The notes under the pieces: generated by a model
Database searches by the model: none
The model's input: only the letters and a program-made list of their open reading frames with translations
What the model was told of the DNA's origin: nothing
Made by a program: the position numbers and the translations under genes
NCBI RefSeq assembly: GCF_019613795.1
Contig: NZ_CP080429.1
Coordinates: forward strand, 1,269,501 to 1,333,500
Length of the DNA stretch: 64,000 bases
Direction: 5' to 3'
Origin: Flavobacterium litorale
Lineage (GTDB): Bacteria > Bacteroidota > Bacteroidia > Flavobacteriales > Flavobacteriaceae
Shown: one piece after another, positions 34,867-43,803 of the stretch
How positions within the stretch are numbered: the first letter of the stretch is position 1
Layout: the number at the start of each line of letters is the position of its first letter

Positions 34867-35493
34867 ATGAAAAATAAATCATACATAGGTATATCTTTTA
34901 TTGTACTCATATTCGGGATATGGGCAGTGCCAAAAATTGTAGCCAAATTTCAAAAATCAGATTTAGTAGAGATAGGACCAGTACCATCGTTTAAACTTAC
35001 CGACCAAAACGAAAAAACAATTACAGATAAGGATTATTTGGGTAAAGTATGCGTAGTAGAATTCTTTTTCTCTACCTGCCCTACAATATGCCCTATCATG
35101 AACCAAAACATGCTAAAGCTGCAAAAAGAGTTTTACGGTAACCCTGAATTTGGTATTGCATCAATAACCATTAATCCAGAATACGATACACCGAAAGTAT
35201 TAAAAGCCCATGCTGAGGAATTGGGTGTAAAACACTACAATTGGCACTTTTTAACAGGCGACCAAGATTATATTTTTAACCTAGCTAAAAAAGGATTTAA
35301 TCTGTATGCAGGCGAAAACAAAACCGCAGCAGGAGGCTTTGAGCATTCGGGCTTATTTGCACTAGTAGATAAAGAAGGTAAAATAAGATGCCGAAAAGAT
35401 GAACACGGTAACCCAATATTGTATTACGACGGGTTGGAGGAAGAAGGTATAACAGCTATAAAAGAGGATATTAAAAAACTATTGGACGAGTAA
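34867..35493 (+). CDS. SCO1/SenC-family copper chaperone for cytochrome oxidase
   Basis: 208 residues. A membrane anchor (SYIGISFIVLIFGIWAVP) precedes the redoxin domain with the copper-binding cysteines in FFFSTCPTICPIMNQNM and the third ligand His in FEHSGLFALVDKEGKI. SCO proteins help build the CuA site of subunit II. It follows the cysteine-free paralogue after 6 nt and overlaps the DUF420 gene by 1 nt (TAATG), so the three are translated together. Confidence 0.94.
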   Translation: MKNKSYIGISFIVLIFGIWAVPKIVAKFQKSDLVEIGPVPSFKLTDQNEKTITDKDYLGKVCVVEFFFSTCPTICPIMNQNMLKLQKEFYGNPEFGIASITINPEYDTPKVLKAHAEELGVKHYNWHFLTGDQDYIFNLAKKGFNLYAGENKTAAGGFEHSGLFALVDKEGKIRCRKDEHGNPILYYDGLEEEGITAIKEDIKKLLDE

Positions 35494-36047
35494 TGGAAAA
35501 CCAAATAAACGGCAAAAATGCCGAAAGTAAATATAACAAATGGATAGTAGTGCTATCCGTGGCTATACCGCTAGTAGTAGCCGCTCTGTTTGGTGTAAAC
35601 TTAAAAAAGTTAGGCTACAATGTTCAGCCATTATCATTTTTACCACCAATATATGCTACCGTAAACGGGTTAACAGCAATAGTACTAGTAGTAGCAGTTA
35701 TGGCTATAAAAAACGGCAAGCAAAAACTGCACGAAAACCTCATGAAGTTTGCCATAACACTATCAGTAGCATTTTTGGCAATGTATGTAGCGTACCACAT
35801 GACGTCCGATTCTACTAAATTTGGTGGCGAGGGGGCTATAAAATATGTGTACTACTTTATACTTATAACCCATATAATCCTCTCGGTAGTAATTATTCCT
35901 TTTGTGTTAATTACTTATGTTAGAGCTATTACAAAATCGTTCGAAAGGCATAAAAAAATAGCCCGTATTACGTATCCGCTATGGCTATACGTAGCTGTTA
36001 CAGGAGTTATAGTCTATTTAATGATATCGCCTTACTATGTACATTAG
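35493..36047 (+). CDS. DUF420 membrane protein (CtaM/YozB-like oxidase maturation factor)
   Basis: 184 residues with five hydrophobic segments. DUF420 signs include LSFLPPIYATVNGLTAIVLVVA, KLHENLMKFAITLSVAFLAMYVAYHMT, and HIILSVVIIPFVLITYVRAI followed by KKIARITYPLWLYVAVTGVIVYLMI. The family includes YozB and CtaM of Firmicutes, reported to be needed for aa3-type oxidase function. Position after SCO1 in an oxidase cluster agrees. The start codon overlaps the SCO1 stop by 1 nt. Confidence 0.88.
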   Translation: MENQINGKNAESKYNKWIVVLSVAIPLVVAALFGVNLKKLGYNVQPLSFLPPIYATVNGLTAIVLVVAVMAIKNGKQKLHENLMKFAITLSVAFLAMYVAYHMTSDSTKFGGEGAIKYVYYFILITHIILSVVIIPFVLITYVRAITKSFERHKKIARITYPLWLYVAVTGVIVYLMISPYYVH

Positions 36048-36069
36048 TAATGCTATAAATGATGAAAGA

Positions 36070-36300
36070 ATGAAAAAGATACTTTTTACAATAACTTTTA
36101 TACTTACCGCCATTAGCAGTAATGCGCAATGTGCTATGTGCCGTGCCGCATTAGAGAGTAACGATAGTGGTATAAAACCCGAAGCGGTTAACGATGGTAT
36201 TGTGTACCTAATGATATTTCCTTACCTAATAGTAGCCCTAATAGGCTATGCTGTGTATAAGTTGCGTACTAAAAAGCCAAAGGCAGCGCTAACAGAGTAA
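36070..36300 (+). CDS. Small CxxC membrane protein of the oxidase assembly cluster
   Basis: 76 residues from the ATG at 36070. An upstream start (36037) would overlap the DUF420 gene and place non-signal residues before a clear signal peptide (KILFTITFILTAISSNAQ), so the later ATG is preferred. The mature protein begins CAMCRAALESNDSG, giving a CxxC pair right at the N-terminus, followed by one membrane helix (VYLMIFPYLIVALIGYAVY) and a short basic tail. The layout suits a small copper or thiol carrier anchored in the membrane. I do not recognise a named family; the role is inferred from its neighbours. Confidence 0.75.
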   Translation: MKKILFTITFILTAISSNAQCAMCRAALESNDSGIKPEAVNDGIVYLMIFPYLIVALIGYAVYKLRTKKPKAALTE

Positions 36301-36486
36301 TTTTAGCGTTTTGCACTGTAATACACTCCCTTTTTTACCGTTACTACCATTGCTGGCAGTGTTTAATTTTTACCAGATACTAGCAATCGTACAACAACTA
36401 TAAATTTAAAGGTAGTCTTTGTAACAAAAGCTGTCGTAGTAAGTCTAATGAATATATAATAAATTACTTACTTTAGATAATTTAAA

Positions 36487-36494
36487 TACCTTTG
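36487..36494 (+). promoter_or_regulatory. Candidate -7 box for the tolC-type gene
   Basis: TACCTTTG matches TAnnTTTG, 22 nt before the ATG at 36517. A TTAC at the -33 distance (19 nt) is a weak partner. The rest of the 216-nt gap (36301-36516) shows no other structure I can support. Confidence 0.45.
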
Positions 36495-36516
36495 TAAAAA
36501 CCATCAGCTTACAATT

Positions 36517-37962
36517 ATGAGCAGCAAAAAAACGGTAATACTCTTACTATTTTTCACGTTTTTTAGTATACTAACTAATGCACAAGAAAAAAAATGGACA
36601 CTTAACGAGTGCGTAGCTTATGCGATGGAGCATAACATATCAATACAGCAAAGTGAGTTGGACGAGAAATTAGCTGATATAAATCGGTCTGATGCACTTG
36701 CAGCTTTCTTACCAACAGCTACTTCACGAGGGAGTCACTCATGGACTATCGGTTTAAACCAAAACATAACAACAGGTTTGCTTGAAAATCAAACCACACA
36801 GTTTACATCGTTTGGTGTAGATGTAGGAATTGATATTTACAACGGTTTACAAAACCAAAATCGTGTACGTAGGGCAAACCTTGCTATAATAGCAGCCCAG
36901 TACCAAGTAACCAAAATGCAGGAGGACGTAGCATTAAATATTGCTAATGCATACCTGCAAGTGCTTTTTAACAAAGAGAATTTAAAAGTACAACAAGAGC
37001 AATTAAAGCTAGACGAAAAGCAAAAAGAGCGAATTGCCGACCTTGTTGAAGGTGGCGTTGTACCACGAGGCGATTTATTGGATATTGAGGCTACAGTAGC
37101 TGCTGATAAGCAAAATATTATTACAGCCGAGAATACACTGTTAATATCCAAGCTAAGCCTTGCACAATTATTGCAGTTAGAAGATTTTCAAGATTTTGAT
37201 ATTGCCGAATCGGATTACGAAGTTACCGAAAGTAGTGTAATGCTACAATCGCCAGATGCCATATATAATAAAGCCATAAACGAACGCACGGAAATAAAAA
37301 TAGCCGAAGCCAATTTGGCTGTAGCCGAAAAAGACATTAAAATAGCAAGAGGTGCTTACCAACCATCATTACAAGGTTTTTACAGTTTTGATACCCGTGC
37401 ATCTTACGCCGACCAAATTATAGGATTTGAGCCCGATCCCAACAACCCTTCGTCGGTAGTAGGGTTTTTAAATGGCGATTCTGATTTGCCAGTACTCCAA
37501 CCTAATTTTAGAAGTATATTAGGAGGTCCTGATGCCATACTGGATCAGTTTGACAGAAACAAGGGACACTCGTTTGGTTTGGCCTTAACCATACCTATAC
37601 TCAACGGTTTTTCAGTCCGCAATAACGTACAACGCTCAAAAGTGGAACGTGAACGTGCTGAATTACAATTAGAGCAACAAAAAGTAGACCTTGAGCGTAA
37701 TGTATACACAGCCTATACAGATGCTAAAGGAGCACTAAAAGCCTACGAGGCAGCATTATCTGCATCTGAAGCCAGACAACAATCATTAGAATACGCAACA
37801 GAACGATACGACGTAGGACTCATAAATGTACTCGATTTTAACCAAGCACAAACACTTGCAGTTAACGCACAATCGGAAGTATTGCGTACTAAGTACGACT
37901 ATATTTTTAGGGTTAAAATTTTAGAGTTTTATTTTGGGATACCAATCATTCAACAACCATAA
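36517..37962 (+). CDS. TolC-family outer-membrane efflux protein
   Basis: 481 residues. A signal peptide (VILLLFFTFFSILTNAQ) precedes the duplicated TolC repeat: WTLNECVAYAMEHNISIQQSELDEKLA opens repeat one, and LTIPILNGFSVRNNVQRSKVERERAELQLEQQ marks repeat two. Long coiled-coil helices (for example QVLFNKENLKVQQEQLKLDE) would build the periplasmic tunnel. It forms the outer-membrane exit duct for a tripartite efflux or type I export system. It lies 12 nt before the adaptor gene, so the two are co-transcribed. Confidence 0.93.
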   Translation: MSSKKTVILLLFFTFFSILTNAQEKKWTLNECVAYAMEHNISIQQSELDEKLADINRSDALAAFLPTATSRGSHSWTIGLNQNITTGLLENQTTQFTSFGVDVGIDIYNGLQNQNRVRRANLAIIAAQYQVTKMQEDVALNIANAYLQVLFNKENLKVQQEQLKLDEKQKERIADLVEGGVVPRGDLLDIEATVAADKQNIITAENTLLISKLSLAQLLQLEDFQDFDIAESDYEVTESSVMLQSPDAIYNKAINERTEIKIAEANLAVAEKDIKIARGAYQPSLQGFYSFDTRASYADQIIGFEPDPNNPSSVVGFLNGDSDLPVLQPNFRSILGGPDAILDQFDRNKGHSFGLALTIPILNGFSVRNNVQRSKVERERAELQLEQQKVDLERNVYTAYTDAKGALKAYEAALSASEARQQSLEYATERYDVGLINVLDFNQAQTLAVNAQSEVLRTKYDYIFRVKILEFYFGIPIIQQP

Positions 37963-37974
37963 GTAGCAACAATC

Positions 37975-39282
37975 ATGTCAAAAAAAACACTATTCTATAT
38001 TTTAGGAATTACGGTAGTAATAATTGTAATAGCCATAGTATTAAGCAAAACAGGTGCTTTAGGAAATAAGGATAATAGTAAAGAAGTTGAAACGGCTATA
38101 GTACAAGCTACATCGTTAACAGAAACAGTATCGGCTACAGGTAAAATACAGCCCGAAGTAGAAGTGAAAATATCTTCGGAAGTTTCGGGAGAAATCATTG
38201 AGCTACCCATAAAAGAAGGGCAAGCCATTAAAAAAGGACAACTTTTAATTCGCATCAATCCCGATTTATATGAGTCTGGACTTAGCCGTACAGCAGCGTC
38301 CTTATCTACAGCAAAAGCAGGACTTAGCCAAGCAGAAGCACAACTTAAAGAGGCAAAAGCCAATTACGACCGTAATAAAACACTTTTTGACAAAGGCGTA
38401 ATTTCGCGCTCCGAGTGGGATGGTATTATCTCGGCCTACGAAGTAGCACAAGCATCAAAACAATCAGCCTACTTTAGTGTGCAAAGTGCAGGTGCTAACG
38501 TTACCGAAGCTAAGGATAACCTGAACCGAACTACAATTTACTCGCCTGTAGATGGTACAATATCCAAACTTGATGCTGAGCTAGGCGAGCGCGTTGTGGG
38601 AACACAACAAATGGCAGGTACCGAGATACTACGTGTAGCCAACCTAAACAACATGGAGGTAGAAGTAGATGTAAATGAGAATGATATTGTTAAGATACAA
38701 ATAGGGGATAAAGCTGATATTGAAGTAGACGCCTACCTAAAAAAGAAGTTTAAAGGAGAAGTTACCAGCATATCTAATTCGGCAAGTAGCGATTTAACAG
38801 CCGACCAAGTTACCAACTTTAAAGTTAAAGTACGTATCAATAAAGAGTCGTACGCAGATATGACCGAAGGTAAACCAGCGAACTACTCACCATTTAGACC
38901 GGGTATGACTGCTACTGTAGATATTATTACTGAAAGTAAAGACAATATTATTGCAGTACCTATTAGTGCCGTAGTAGTAAAATCGGATACTACAGCGGTA
39001 AAACAGGATATTATAAAACAACTTGAAGAAGAAGAGAGAAAGAATAAAGGAGAAACAAGTAAAGATGAAAAGTTTGAGTGTGTTTTTGTAAAGAAAGGCG
39101 ATAAAGCAGTATTGCGCCCTATTACTACAGGAATACAAGATGATACCAATATAGAAGTTAAAACAGGGCTTAAAAAAGGCGAAGAAGTTATTACAGGACC
39201 TTACACTACTGTTACCAAAGAACTATCGCCAAACGATAAAATACGGGTAAAGAAAGACGATAGTGATAACGACGATAAGTAA
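37975..39282 (+). CDS. HlyD/RND-type periplasmic adaptor protein
   Basis: 435 residues. An N-terminal anchor (LFYILGITVVIIVIAIVLS) is followed by a lipoyl half (SATGKIQPEVEVKISSEVSG), a helical hairpin with coiled coil (about 105-175), a second lipoyl half (TIYSPVDGTISKLDAELGERV) and beta-barrel and membrane-proximal domains. It bridges an inner-membrane pump and TolC. The barrel region holds an acidic/lysine-rich insert near 350-365 (KQLEEEERKNKGETSKDEK). No inner-membrane pump or ABC gene is next to the pair; tsaB follows 10 nt downstream. Confidence 0.92.
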   Translation: MSKKTLFYILGITVVIIVIAIVLSKTGALGNKDNSKEVETAIVQATSLTETVSATGKIQPEVEVKISSEVSGEIIELPIKEGQAIKKGQLLIRINPDLYESGLSRTAASLSTAKAGLSQAEAQLKEAKANYDRNKTLFDKGVISRSEWDGIISAYEVAQASKQSAYFSVQSAGANVTEAKDNLNRTTIYSPVDGTISKLDAELGERVVGTQQMAGTEILRVANLNNMEVEVDVNENDIVKIQIGDKADIEVDAYLKKKFKGEVTSISNSASSDLTADQVTNFKVKVRINKESYADMTEGKPANYSPFRPGMTATVDIITESKDNIIAVPISAVVVKSDTTAVKQDIIKQLEEEERKNKGETSKDEKFECVFVKKGDKAVLRPITTGIQDDTNIEVKTGLKKGEEVITGPYTTVTKELSPNDKIRVKKDDSDNDDK

Positions 39283-39292
39283 ACGCTAACCT

Positions 39293-39955
39293 ATGGGCTT
39301 TATACTTAATATTGAAACCGCTACCAAAAATTGTTCGGTAGCGTTAGCGCAACAGGGTAATGTTGTTGCGCTCCGAGAATTTGCAGGCGAAGGCTACAGC
39401 CATGCAGAGAAACTACATATTTTTATAGAAGAAGTACTTAAAGAAGCACAAACTACGTTTGAGGCACTTGATGCCGTTGCTGTTAGTATGGGTCCAGGCT
39501 CCTACACGGGGCTTCGTATAGGTGTTTCGGCAGCAAAAGGGTTATGTTACGCATTAGGTATACCACTTTTGGCTATAGATACGCTAGCAGTATTGGCACG
39601 CCAAATAACAATATCCGAAGGCGTTATAATACCTATGATAGATGCAAGGCGAATGGAAGTGTATAGTGCTATTTTTGATAAAGAATACGACAAAATAGTA
39701 CCCATACAGGCAGAAATTATTACCGCAGATTCTTTTTTGGAGTATCGTAGCCAGCCCTGTCATCTTATAGGCGATGGTGCCCAAAAATGCAAAGAAATAC
39801 TATTAGGTAATAATTTTATATACCATAATGATGTTGTATATCCCTCATCTGCAGAAATGGCAGCATTATCGTATAATAAGCATCAAAAAAGCGACACCGT
39901 TGATGTCGCTTATTTTGAACCTTTTTATTTGAAAGATTTTGTTATGAATCGGTAA
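39293..39955 (+). CDS. tsaB: tRNA threonylcarbamoyladenosine biosynthesis protein TsaB
   Basis: 220 residues. TsaB is the TsaD paralogue and scaffold that helps make t6A37 in ANN-decoding tRNAs. The N-terminal ASKHA-type fold is visible in ILNIETATKNCSVAL, with EGYSHAEKLHIFIEEVL and the conserved AVSMGPGSYTGLRIGVSAAKGL near 63-86, then PMIDARRMEVYSAIF. Length is normal. It ends 3 nt from the convergent minus-strand gene; a terminator for that gene lies inside its last codons. Confidence 0.95.
   Translation: MGFILNIETATKNCSVALAQQGNVVALREFAGEGYSHAEKLHIFIEEVLKEAQTTFEALDAVAVSMGPGSYTGLRIGVSAAKGLCYALGIPLLAIDTLAVLARQITISEGVIIPMIDARRMEVYSAIFDKEYDKIVPIQAEIITADSFLEYRSQPCHLIGDGAQKCKEILLGNNFIYHNDVVYPSSAEMAALSYNKHQKSDTVDVAYFEPFYLKDFVMNR
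39886..39912 (-). terminator. Minus-strand terminator embedded in the tsaB coding end
   Basis: A perfect 8-bp stem (AAGCGACA 39889-39896 with TGTCGCTT 39904-39911) has six Ts following it on the minus strand. It lies about 50 nt past the stop of the minus-strand gene at 39959 and inside the tsaB frame. On the plus strand the hairpin is followed by ATTTTG, so plus-strand action is less likely. Confidence 0.6.
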
Positions 39956-39958
39956 CGA

Positions 39959-40639
39959 TTATAGTAAAGTATTTAAATAATTACCCAGTAATTTTAAATC
40001 GTTATCCTCGCTTACTTTAATCTTGTTTTTCTTCATAAACGTTTTAATGTCTTTTTCTTTACCAGGAATTAACGCCATTATGTCTTTTCTTCTATCAGAC
40101 ATGTGTACAATTTCACCATTATTCATCTGGATGTAGTACTTAGCATCACGCTTTTTATACATTGGGGCTTTGTATTTTTGGTAACCAGTATCTGGGTGTT
40201 TTTCTGGTTGTAAGAAAATACGTTCGCTTCTGAAAATTTTTAGGTTAGGGTTATCACTAACAAGAACAAGATAATTTTGTCCCATTTCCCCATCTTCATT
40301 TTTATACTGTGTAAATACATACGTGGCACTTTTGTTGGTTAATGCAACAACCATATCCTCTTTAGGGTCAAGCACCATAATTTCGTCGTGTACTTTTACT
40401 TCCATCTCATCACTGTATGCATTGTATCTGGCAAGTACAATCTCCTTAGAGTCGTTTATTTTTGCAGCGTTAAAATTCTCTATGTAATATTGAGTACCCT
40501 GTGCTGCTTCGCTAGGTGCTTTTTTCGTATATATAAAATCAACTCCTCCAGAGTCAAGATCAACATACGTTTGTTGCGCATTCGTAAATGTTGCAGTAGC
40601 TAATAGTGCAGTAAAAGCTAATAATCCTTTAATTTTCAT
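39959..40639 (-). CDS. Secreted protein of unknown function
   Basis: 226 residues. A signal peptide (LLAFTALLATATFTNAQ) precedes a soluble beta-rich domain without recognisable motif. Features: charged body with YVDLDSGGVDFIYTKKAPSE, DEIMVLDPKEDMVVALTNKS and a Lys-rich C-terminal helix (KEKDIKTFMKKNKIKVSEDN). One Lys/Arg-Asp-rich region (MSDRRKDIMALIPGKEKDIK) looks like the end of a family I have seen only as hypothetical in flavobacteria. Localisation is likely periplasmic or extracellular. It is convergent to tsaB and probably monocistronic, with a candidate -7 box at 40669-40662 and a terminator inside tsaB. Confidence 0.75.
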   Translation of the reverse strand: MKIKGLLAFTALLATATFTNAQQTYVDLDSGGVDFIYTKKAPSEAAQGTQYYIENFNAAKINDSKEIVLARYNAYSDEMEVKVHDEIMVLDPKEDMVVALTNKSATYVFTQYKNEDGEMGQNYLVLVSDNPNLKIFRSERIFLQPEKHPDTGYQKYKAPMYKKRDAKYYIQMNNGEIVHMSDRRKDIMALIPGKEKDIKTFMKKNKIKVSEDNDLKLLGNYLNTLL

Positions 40640-40661
40640 GGTATAGTTTTTTTAAGAAGCT

Positions 40662-40669
40662 CAAAAATA
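40662..40669 (-). promoter_or_regulatory. Candidate -7 box for the secreted unknown
   Basis: The minus strand reads TATTTTTG, 22 nt before the ATG at 40639. No -33 TTG is found at the expected distance. Confidence 0.4.
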
Positions 40670-40743
40670 TAAATAATATTTTGTGTGCTACTATTTCTAT
40701 CAATATTTAACAAACAGTATGCCAGTTAAATCGGTAAAAACTA

Positions 40744-41577
40744 TTATGAATTTTTAGGGGGTAAATTTCTTACATGAAGATCTGTTTGCGGAAATGGTAT
40801 TTCAATACCCTCTTTATCAAGCTCTATTTTACTGTTCTCTTTAAAGTCAGAAAGCATTTGCCAGTAATCTTCATTTTTAGCCCACACAAATATCTGGAAG
40901 TTTACAGAGCTATCAGCCAACTCTCTAATACGTATAACAGGTTCTGGATCTTTTAGTATGTTTTTATCCATATCAATAACACGTTTTAAAACCTCTTTTG
41001 TTTGTTTTATATCGCTATCGTACCCTACACCTATAGTAAGGTCCGCCTTACGTATGGGCTCTTTAGAAAAGTTGGTTATATTTCCGTTAGATAGTGCTCC
41101 GTTAGGAATGTATATTACTTGGTTGGTAGGGGTTAGTAATTTGGTATACAATATTTGTATCTCGGTTACTGTACCGCCTTCGCCTTGCGCATCTATAAAA
41201 TCACCTAATCTAAAAGGTTTAAACAATATAATAAGTACACCACCTGCAAAGTTAGATAGTGAGCCTTGTAATGATAAACCTATTGCTAAACCAGCAGCAC
41301 CCAACACGGCTACAAATGCCGATGTTTCGATACCCAGTGCACCAACCACCATTACAATAAGTACTACACGTAGTCCCCACGTTAAAATATTCATGGCAAA
41401 TTTTATCAATGTAGGGTCTGAATCGGGATGACGATTCATCATACGCTTTAAAAACCACCGTAAAAATCTAATAACAATGATACCGATAACCAAAATGGTT
41501 ACCGCTTTAATTGCGTTCGGTAAAAAATCTAGCAGACTTTCACTTAGCTTTTCAATGACATTGTCCAAATTATCCAT
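40744..41577 (-). CDS. MscS-family mechanosensitive ion channel
   Basis: 277 residues, the small MscS size. Three hydrophobic helices precede the pore-lining one with the Gly/Ala pattern (VAVLGAAGLAIGLSLQGSLSNFAGG), followed by FRLGDFIDAQGEGGTVTEIQILYTKL and NGALSNGNITNFSKEP, the signature of the beta domain. It opens under membrane tension to release solutes on hypo-osmotic shock. It lies 2 nt after the stop of the DUF255 gene on the same strand, so it is probably the second gene of that pair. Confidence 0.94.
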   Translation of the reverse strand: MDNLDNVIEKLSESLLDFLPNAIKAVTILVIGIIVIRFLRWFLKRMMNRHPDSDPTLIKFAMNILTWGLRVVLIVMVVGALGIETSAFVAVLGAAGLAIGLSLQGSLSNFAGGVLIILFKPFRLGDFIDAQGEGGTVTEIQILYTKLLTPTNQVIYIPNGALSNGNITNFSKEPIRKADLTIGVGYDSDIKQTKEVLKRVIDMDKNILKDPEPVIRIRELADSSVNFQIFVWAKNEDYWQMLSDFKENSKIELDKEGIEIPFPQTDLHVRNLPPKNS

Positions 41578-41579
41578 TT

Positions 41580-43598
41580 TTAAATTTTTAATTGTTTTGT
41601 TACTTCGATTATTGAATTTGTTGGCAAATTACAAGTATTATTCTTACAAACATAAAACATTACACTATCTTTAACAAAACGATTGGCTAGTATAGGTACT
41701 TGAGATTTTGATGTGCAACCTACTGTTATTATGTGTGGTAAGTACTCACTGTGTATGGCTTTTGCTGCCTCGTTAGCATTTTTACCGCATATTGCGAGTT
41801 CTTTATTTTCGTGCCCTAACGTTAGCCATAAATTAAGCCAGTTGGAAAACGCCGAAGGATAATCTAAACTTGGTATAATGTTGTATAGCATTTGCAAAGC
41901 CACTTTTTCATAATAGTTATTATGAAAGAATAGGCTTAATGTGTACAGTACGTTACCCATTACAGAGTTGGATGCGGGTATTACATTATCTTCAGTTTCA
42001 AAATGAGGTGCTATTAGTTGTTCGCTATTGGCAGCGTTAAAGCTGAAAAACTGCTGTTTTTCATTATAAAAATTATCCAAACAATAGTCGGCTAATTGCT
42101 TGGCATACAACAACCATTTTTCGTCCATAGTAGCTTGGTGTAGGGCTATAAACGCATTGGATGTATGGGCATAATCTTCAAGAAATCCTTGTATTTTGGC
42201 TGTTCCATTTTTATAGGTGCGCCATAAATACCCGTTTTCGTGCCACATAGTATTGGCTATAAATTCGGCATTTTTAAGGGCAATATCTAAATAATGTTCA
42301 TCGCCTAGTGCTTGGTAACAATCAATATAGCCTTTAAGCATCAGGGCATTCCAAGAGGTTAGTATTTTGTCGTCCAATCGTGGTTTTGCTCTTTTTTCCC
42401 TTGCTGCGTAAAGCAAACCTTCCCAATGTTTCTTTTTTTGATGTAAGGTTTCGGGAGCAATGCCAGCAGCTTCTGCCAATGCATCTATTGGTTGGTTTTG
42501 TATTAGTACATAATTGTCCTCTTCCCAGTAACCAAAATCGTTACTATTAAATACTGTTGCAAATAAATCAAAATCGTTGCCTAGTATATCTTGTAGTTCG
42601 TTTTTTGTCCAAACATAAAAAGCACCTTCTTCTAAACGTCCCTTTTCGTCCAAGCTATCAGCGTCAAGCGCACTGTAAAAAGCACCATTTTCTGCTGTGA
42701 GTACTTCTTTAATAAACCGATGGGTTTTTTCCAATACCTCTTTATACAATTTATTTTTGGTGCGTTTATAGGCTTCGGCATACAAACTCATAAGCTGCCC
42801 ATTATCGTAAAGCATTTTCTCAAAGTGGGGCACATGCCATTTCATATCTACAGAATAGCGCGAAAATCCGCCACCAACAGTGTCAAAAAGCCCACCCCAT
42901 GCCATACGGGTTAGTGTTAAATCAACAAAATGTAGTAATTCGGTATTATTGGTTTGATGGCCATATCGTTGTAAAAACAAGTAATTATTCGGCATCATAA
43001 ATTTCGGAGCACGTGCGTAACCACCATATTCGTTATCAAAACTGTCAGTCCATTTATCTACAATAGGCTTTATGTTTTCAGGTGGTGGCAGTGCTTCGTT
43101 AGTTGCTCCACCTGCCAAGTTCATGCCTGCTACGCCATTGTACAATTTTTCAGCGTAGTCTATCATTTTTTCAGGCTCATTGGTATACATGTCTTGTAGT
43201 TGCTTCAATGCCGATATCCAATTTTCCTTTTTAAAATAAGTGCCACCCCAAACAGGCTTGCCATCGGGTAGTAAAACCACATTCATAGGCCATCCGCCTT
43301 GCCGTGTCATTAATTGTACCGCTTTCATGTATACGGCATCTACATCAGGGCGTTCTTCTCTATCTACTTTTATCGATATGTAGTGTTTGTTCATAACCGT
43401 GGCTACCTCCTCATCTTCAAAACTTTCGTGCTCCATTACATGGCACCAATGGCATGCGGAGTAGCCTACGCTTACTACAATTAATTTATTCTCTTCTTTT
43501 GCTTTTTTCAATGCTTCTTGGTTCCATGCCTTCCAGTATATGGGGTTGTTGGCGTGCTGTAATAGGTAAGGGCTCGTTTCTTTATGTAGTTCATTCAT
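41580..43598 (-). CDS. DUF255 thioredoxin-domain protein (YyaL/SPATA20 family)
   Basis: 672 residues. The N-terminal thioredoxin-like domain carries SACHWCHVMEHESFEDEEVA near residue 48, with the family CHWCHVM in place of the usual CGPC, plus GGWPMNVVLLPDGKPVWGGTYF near 100. The long remainder resembles an (alpha/alpha)6 barrel of the N-acylglucosamine epimerase/cellobiose epimerase type (KMLYDNGQLMSLYAEAY, TSWNALMLKGYIDCY, GFLEDYAHTSNAFIALHQAT). The biochemical role of the family is unsettled. It is the first gene of a minus-strand pair with mscS. Confidence 0.9.
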   Translation of the reverse strand: MNELHKETSPYLLQHANNPIYWKAWNQEALKKAKEENKLIVVSVGYSACHWCHVMEHESFEDEEVATVMNKHYISIKVDREERPDVDAVYMKAVQLMTRQGGWPMNVVLLPDGKPVWGGTYFKKENWISALKQLQDMYTNEPEKMIDYAEKLYNGVAGMNLAGGATNEALPPPENIKPIVDKWTDSFDNEYGGYARAPKFMMPNNYLFLQRYGHQTNNTELLHFVDLTLTRMAWGGLFDTVGGGFSRYSVDMKWHVPHFEKMLYDNGQLMSLYAEAYKRTKNKLYKEVLEKTHRFIKEVLTAENGAFYSALDADSLDEKGRLEEGAFYVWTKNELQDILGNDFDLFATVFNSNDFGYWEEDNYVLIQNQPIDALAEAAGIAPETLHQKKKHWEGLLYAAREKRAKPRLDDKILTSWNALMLKGYIDCYQALGDEHYLDIALKNAEFIANTMWHENGYLWRTYKNGTAKIQGFLEDYAHTSNAFIALHQATMDEKWLLYAKQLADYCLDNFYNEKQQFFSFNAANSEQLIAPHFETEDNVIPASNSVMGNVLYTLSLFFHNNYYEKVALQMLYNIIPSLDYPSAFSNWLNLWLTLGHENKELAICGKNANEAAKAIHSEYLPHIITVGCTSKSQVPILANRFVKDSVMFYVCKNNTCNLPTNSIIEVTKQLKI

Positions 43599-43703
43599 AG
43601 TATCAAATTTTGGAAGGTAAAGTTACTTAAAACCCAATTCGAAAAAAATGTTTATATGCTCATTCAGTACCTATATGCTTGCAAAGCAACGTGTTTACTA
43701 TAC

Positions 43704-43738
43704 AATACAACCTATAATTATTGTTTATGGGTTGTATT
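43704..43738. other. Hairpin-forming palindrome upstream of the small membrane gene
   Basis: Arms at 43704-43716 (AATACAACCTATA) and 43726-43738 (TATGGGTTGTATT) form a 13-bp stem with one G-T wobble and a 9-nt loop. No T run follows on either strand, so it is not an obvious terminator. It lies in the 205-nt gap between divergent genes and may be an operator or RNA structure. Confidence 0.5.
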
Positions 43739-43803
43739 AATTATATAAATAAAAATTAATGGATTTGTTTTTTGAAATTTGCACCTGTAACAATCAACAA
43801 ATT

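Noticed and set aside
36301..36486. Gap before the TolC gene
   Set aside because: Checked both strands for coding remnants and hairpins; nothing supportable apart from the -7 box near its right end.
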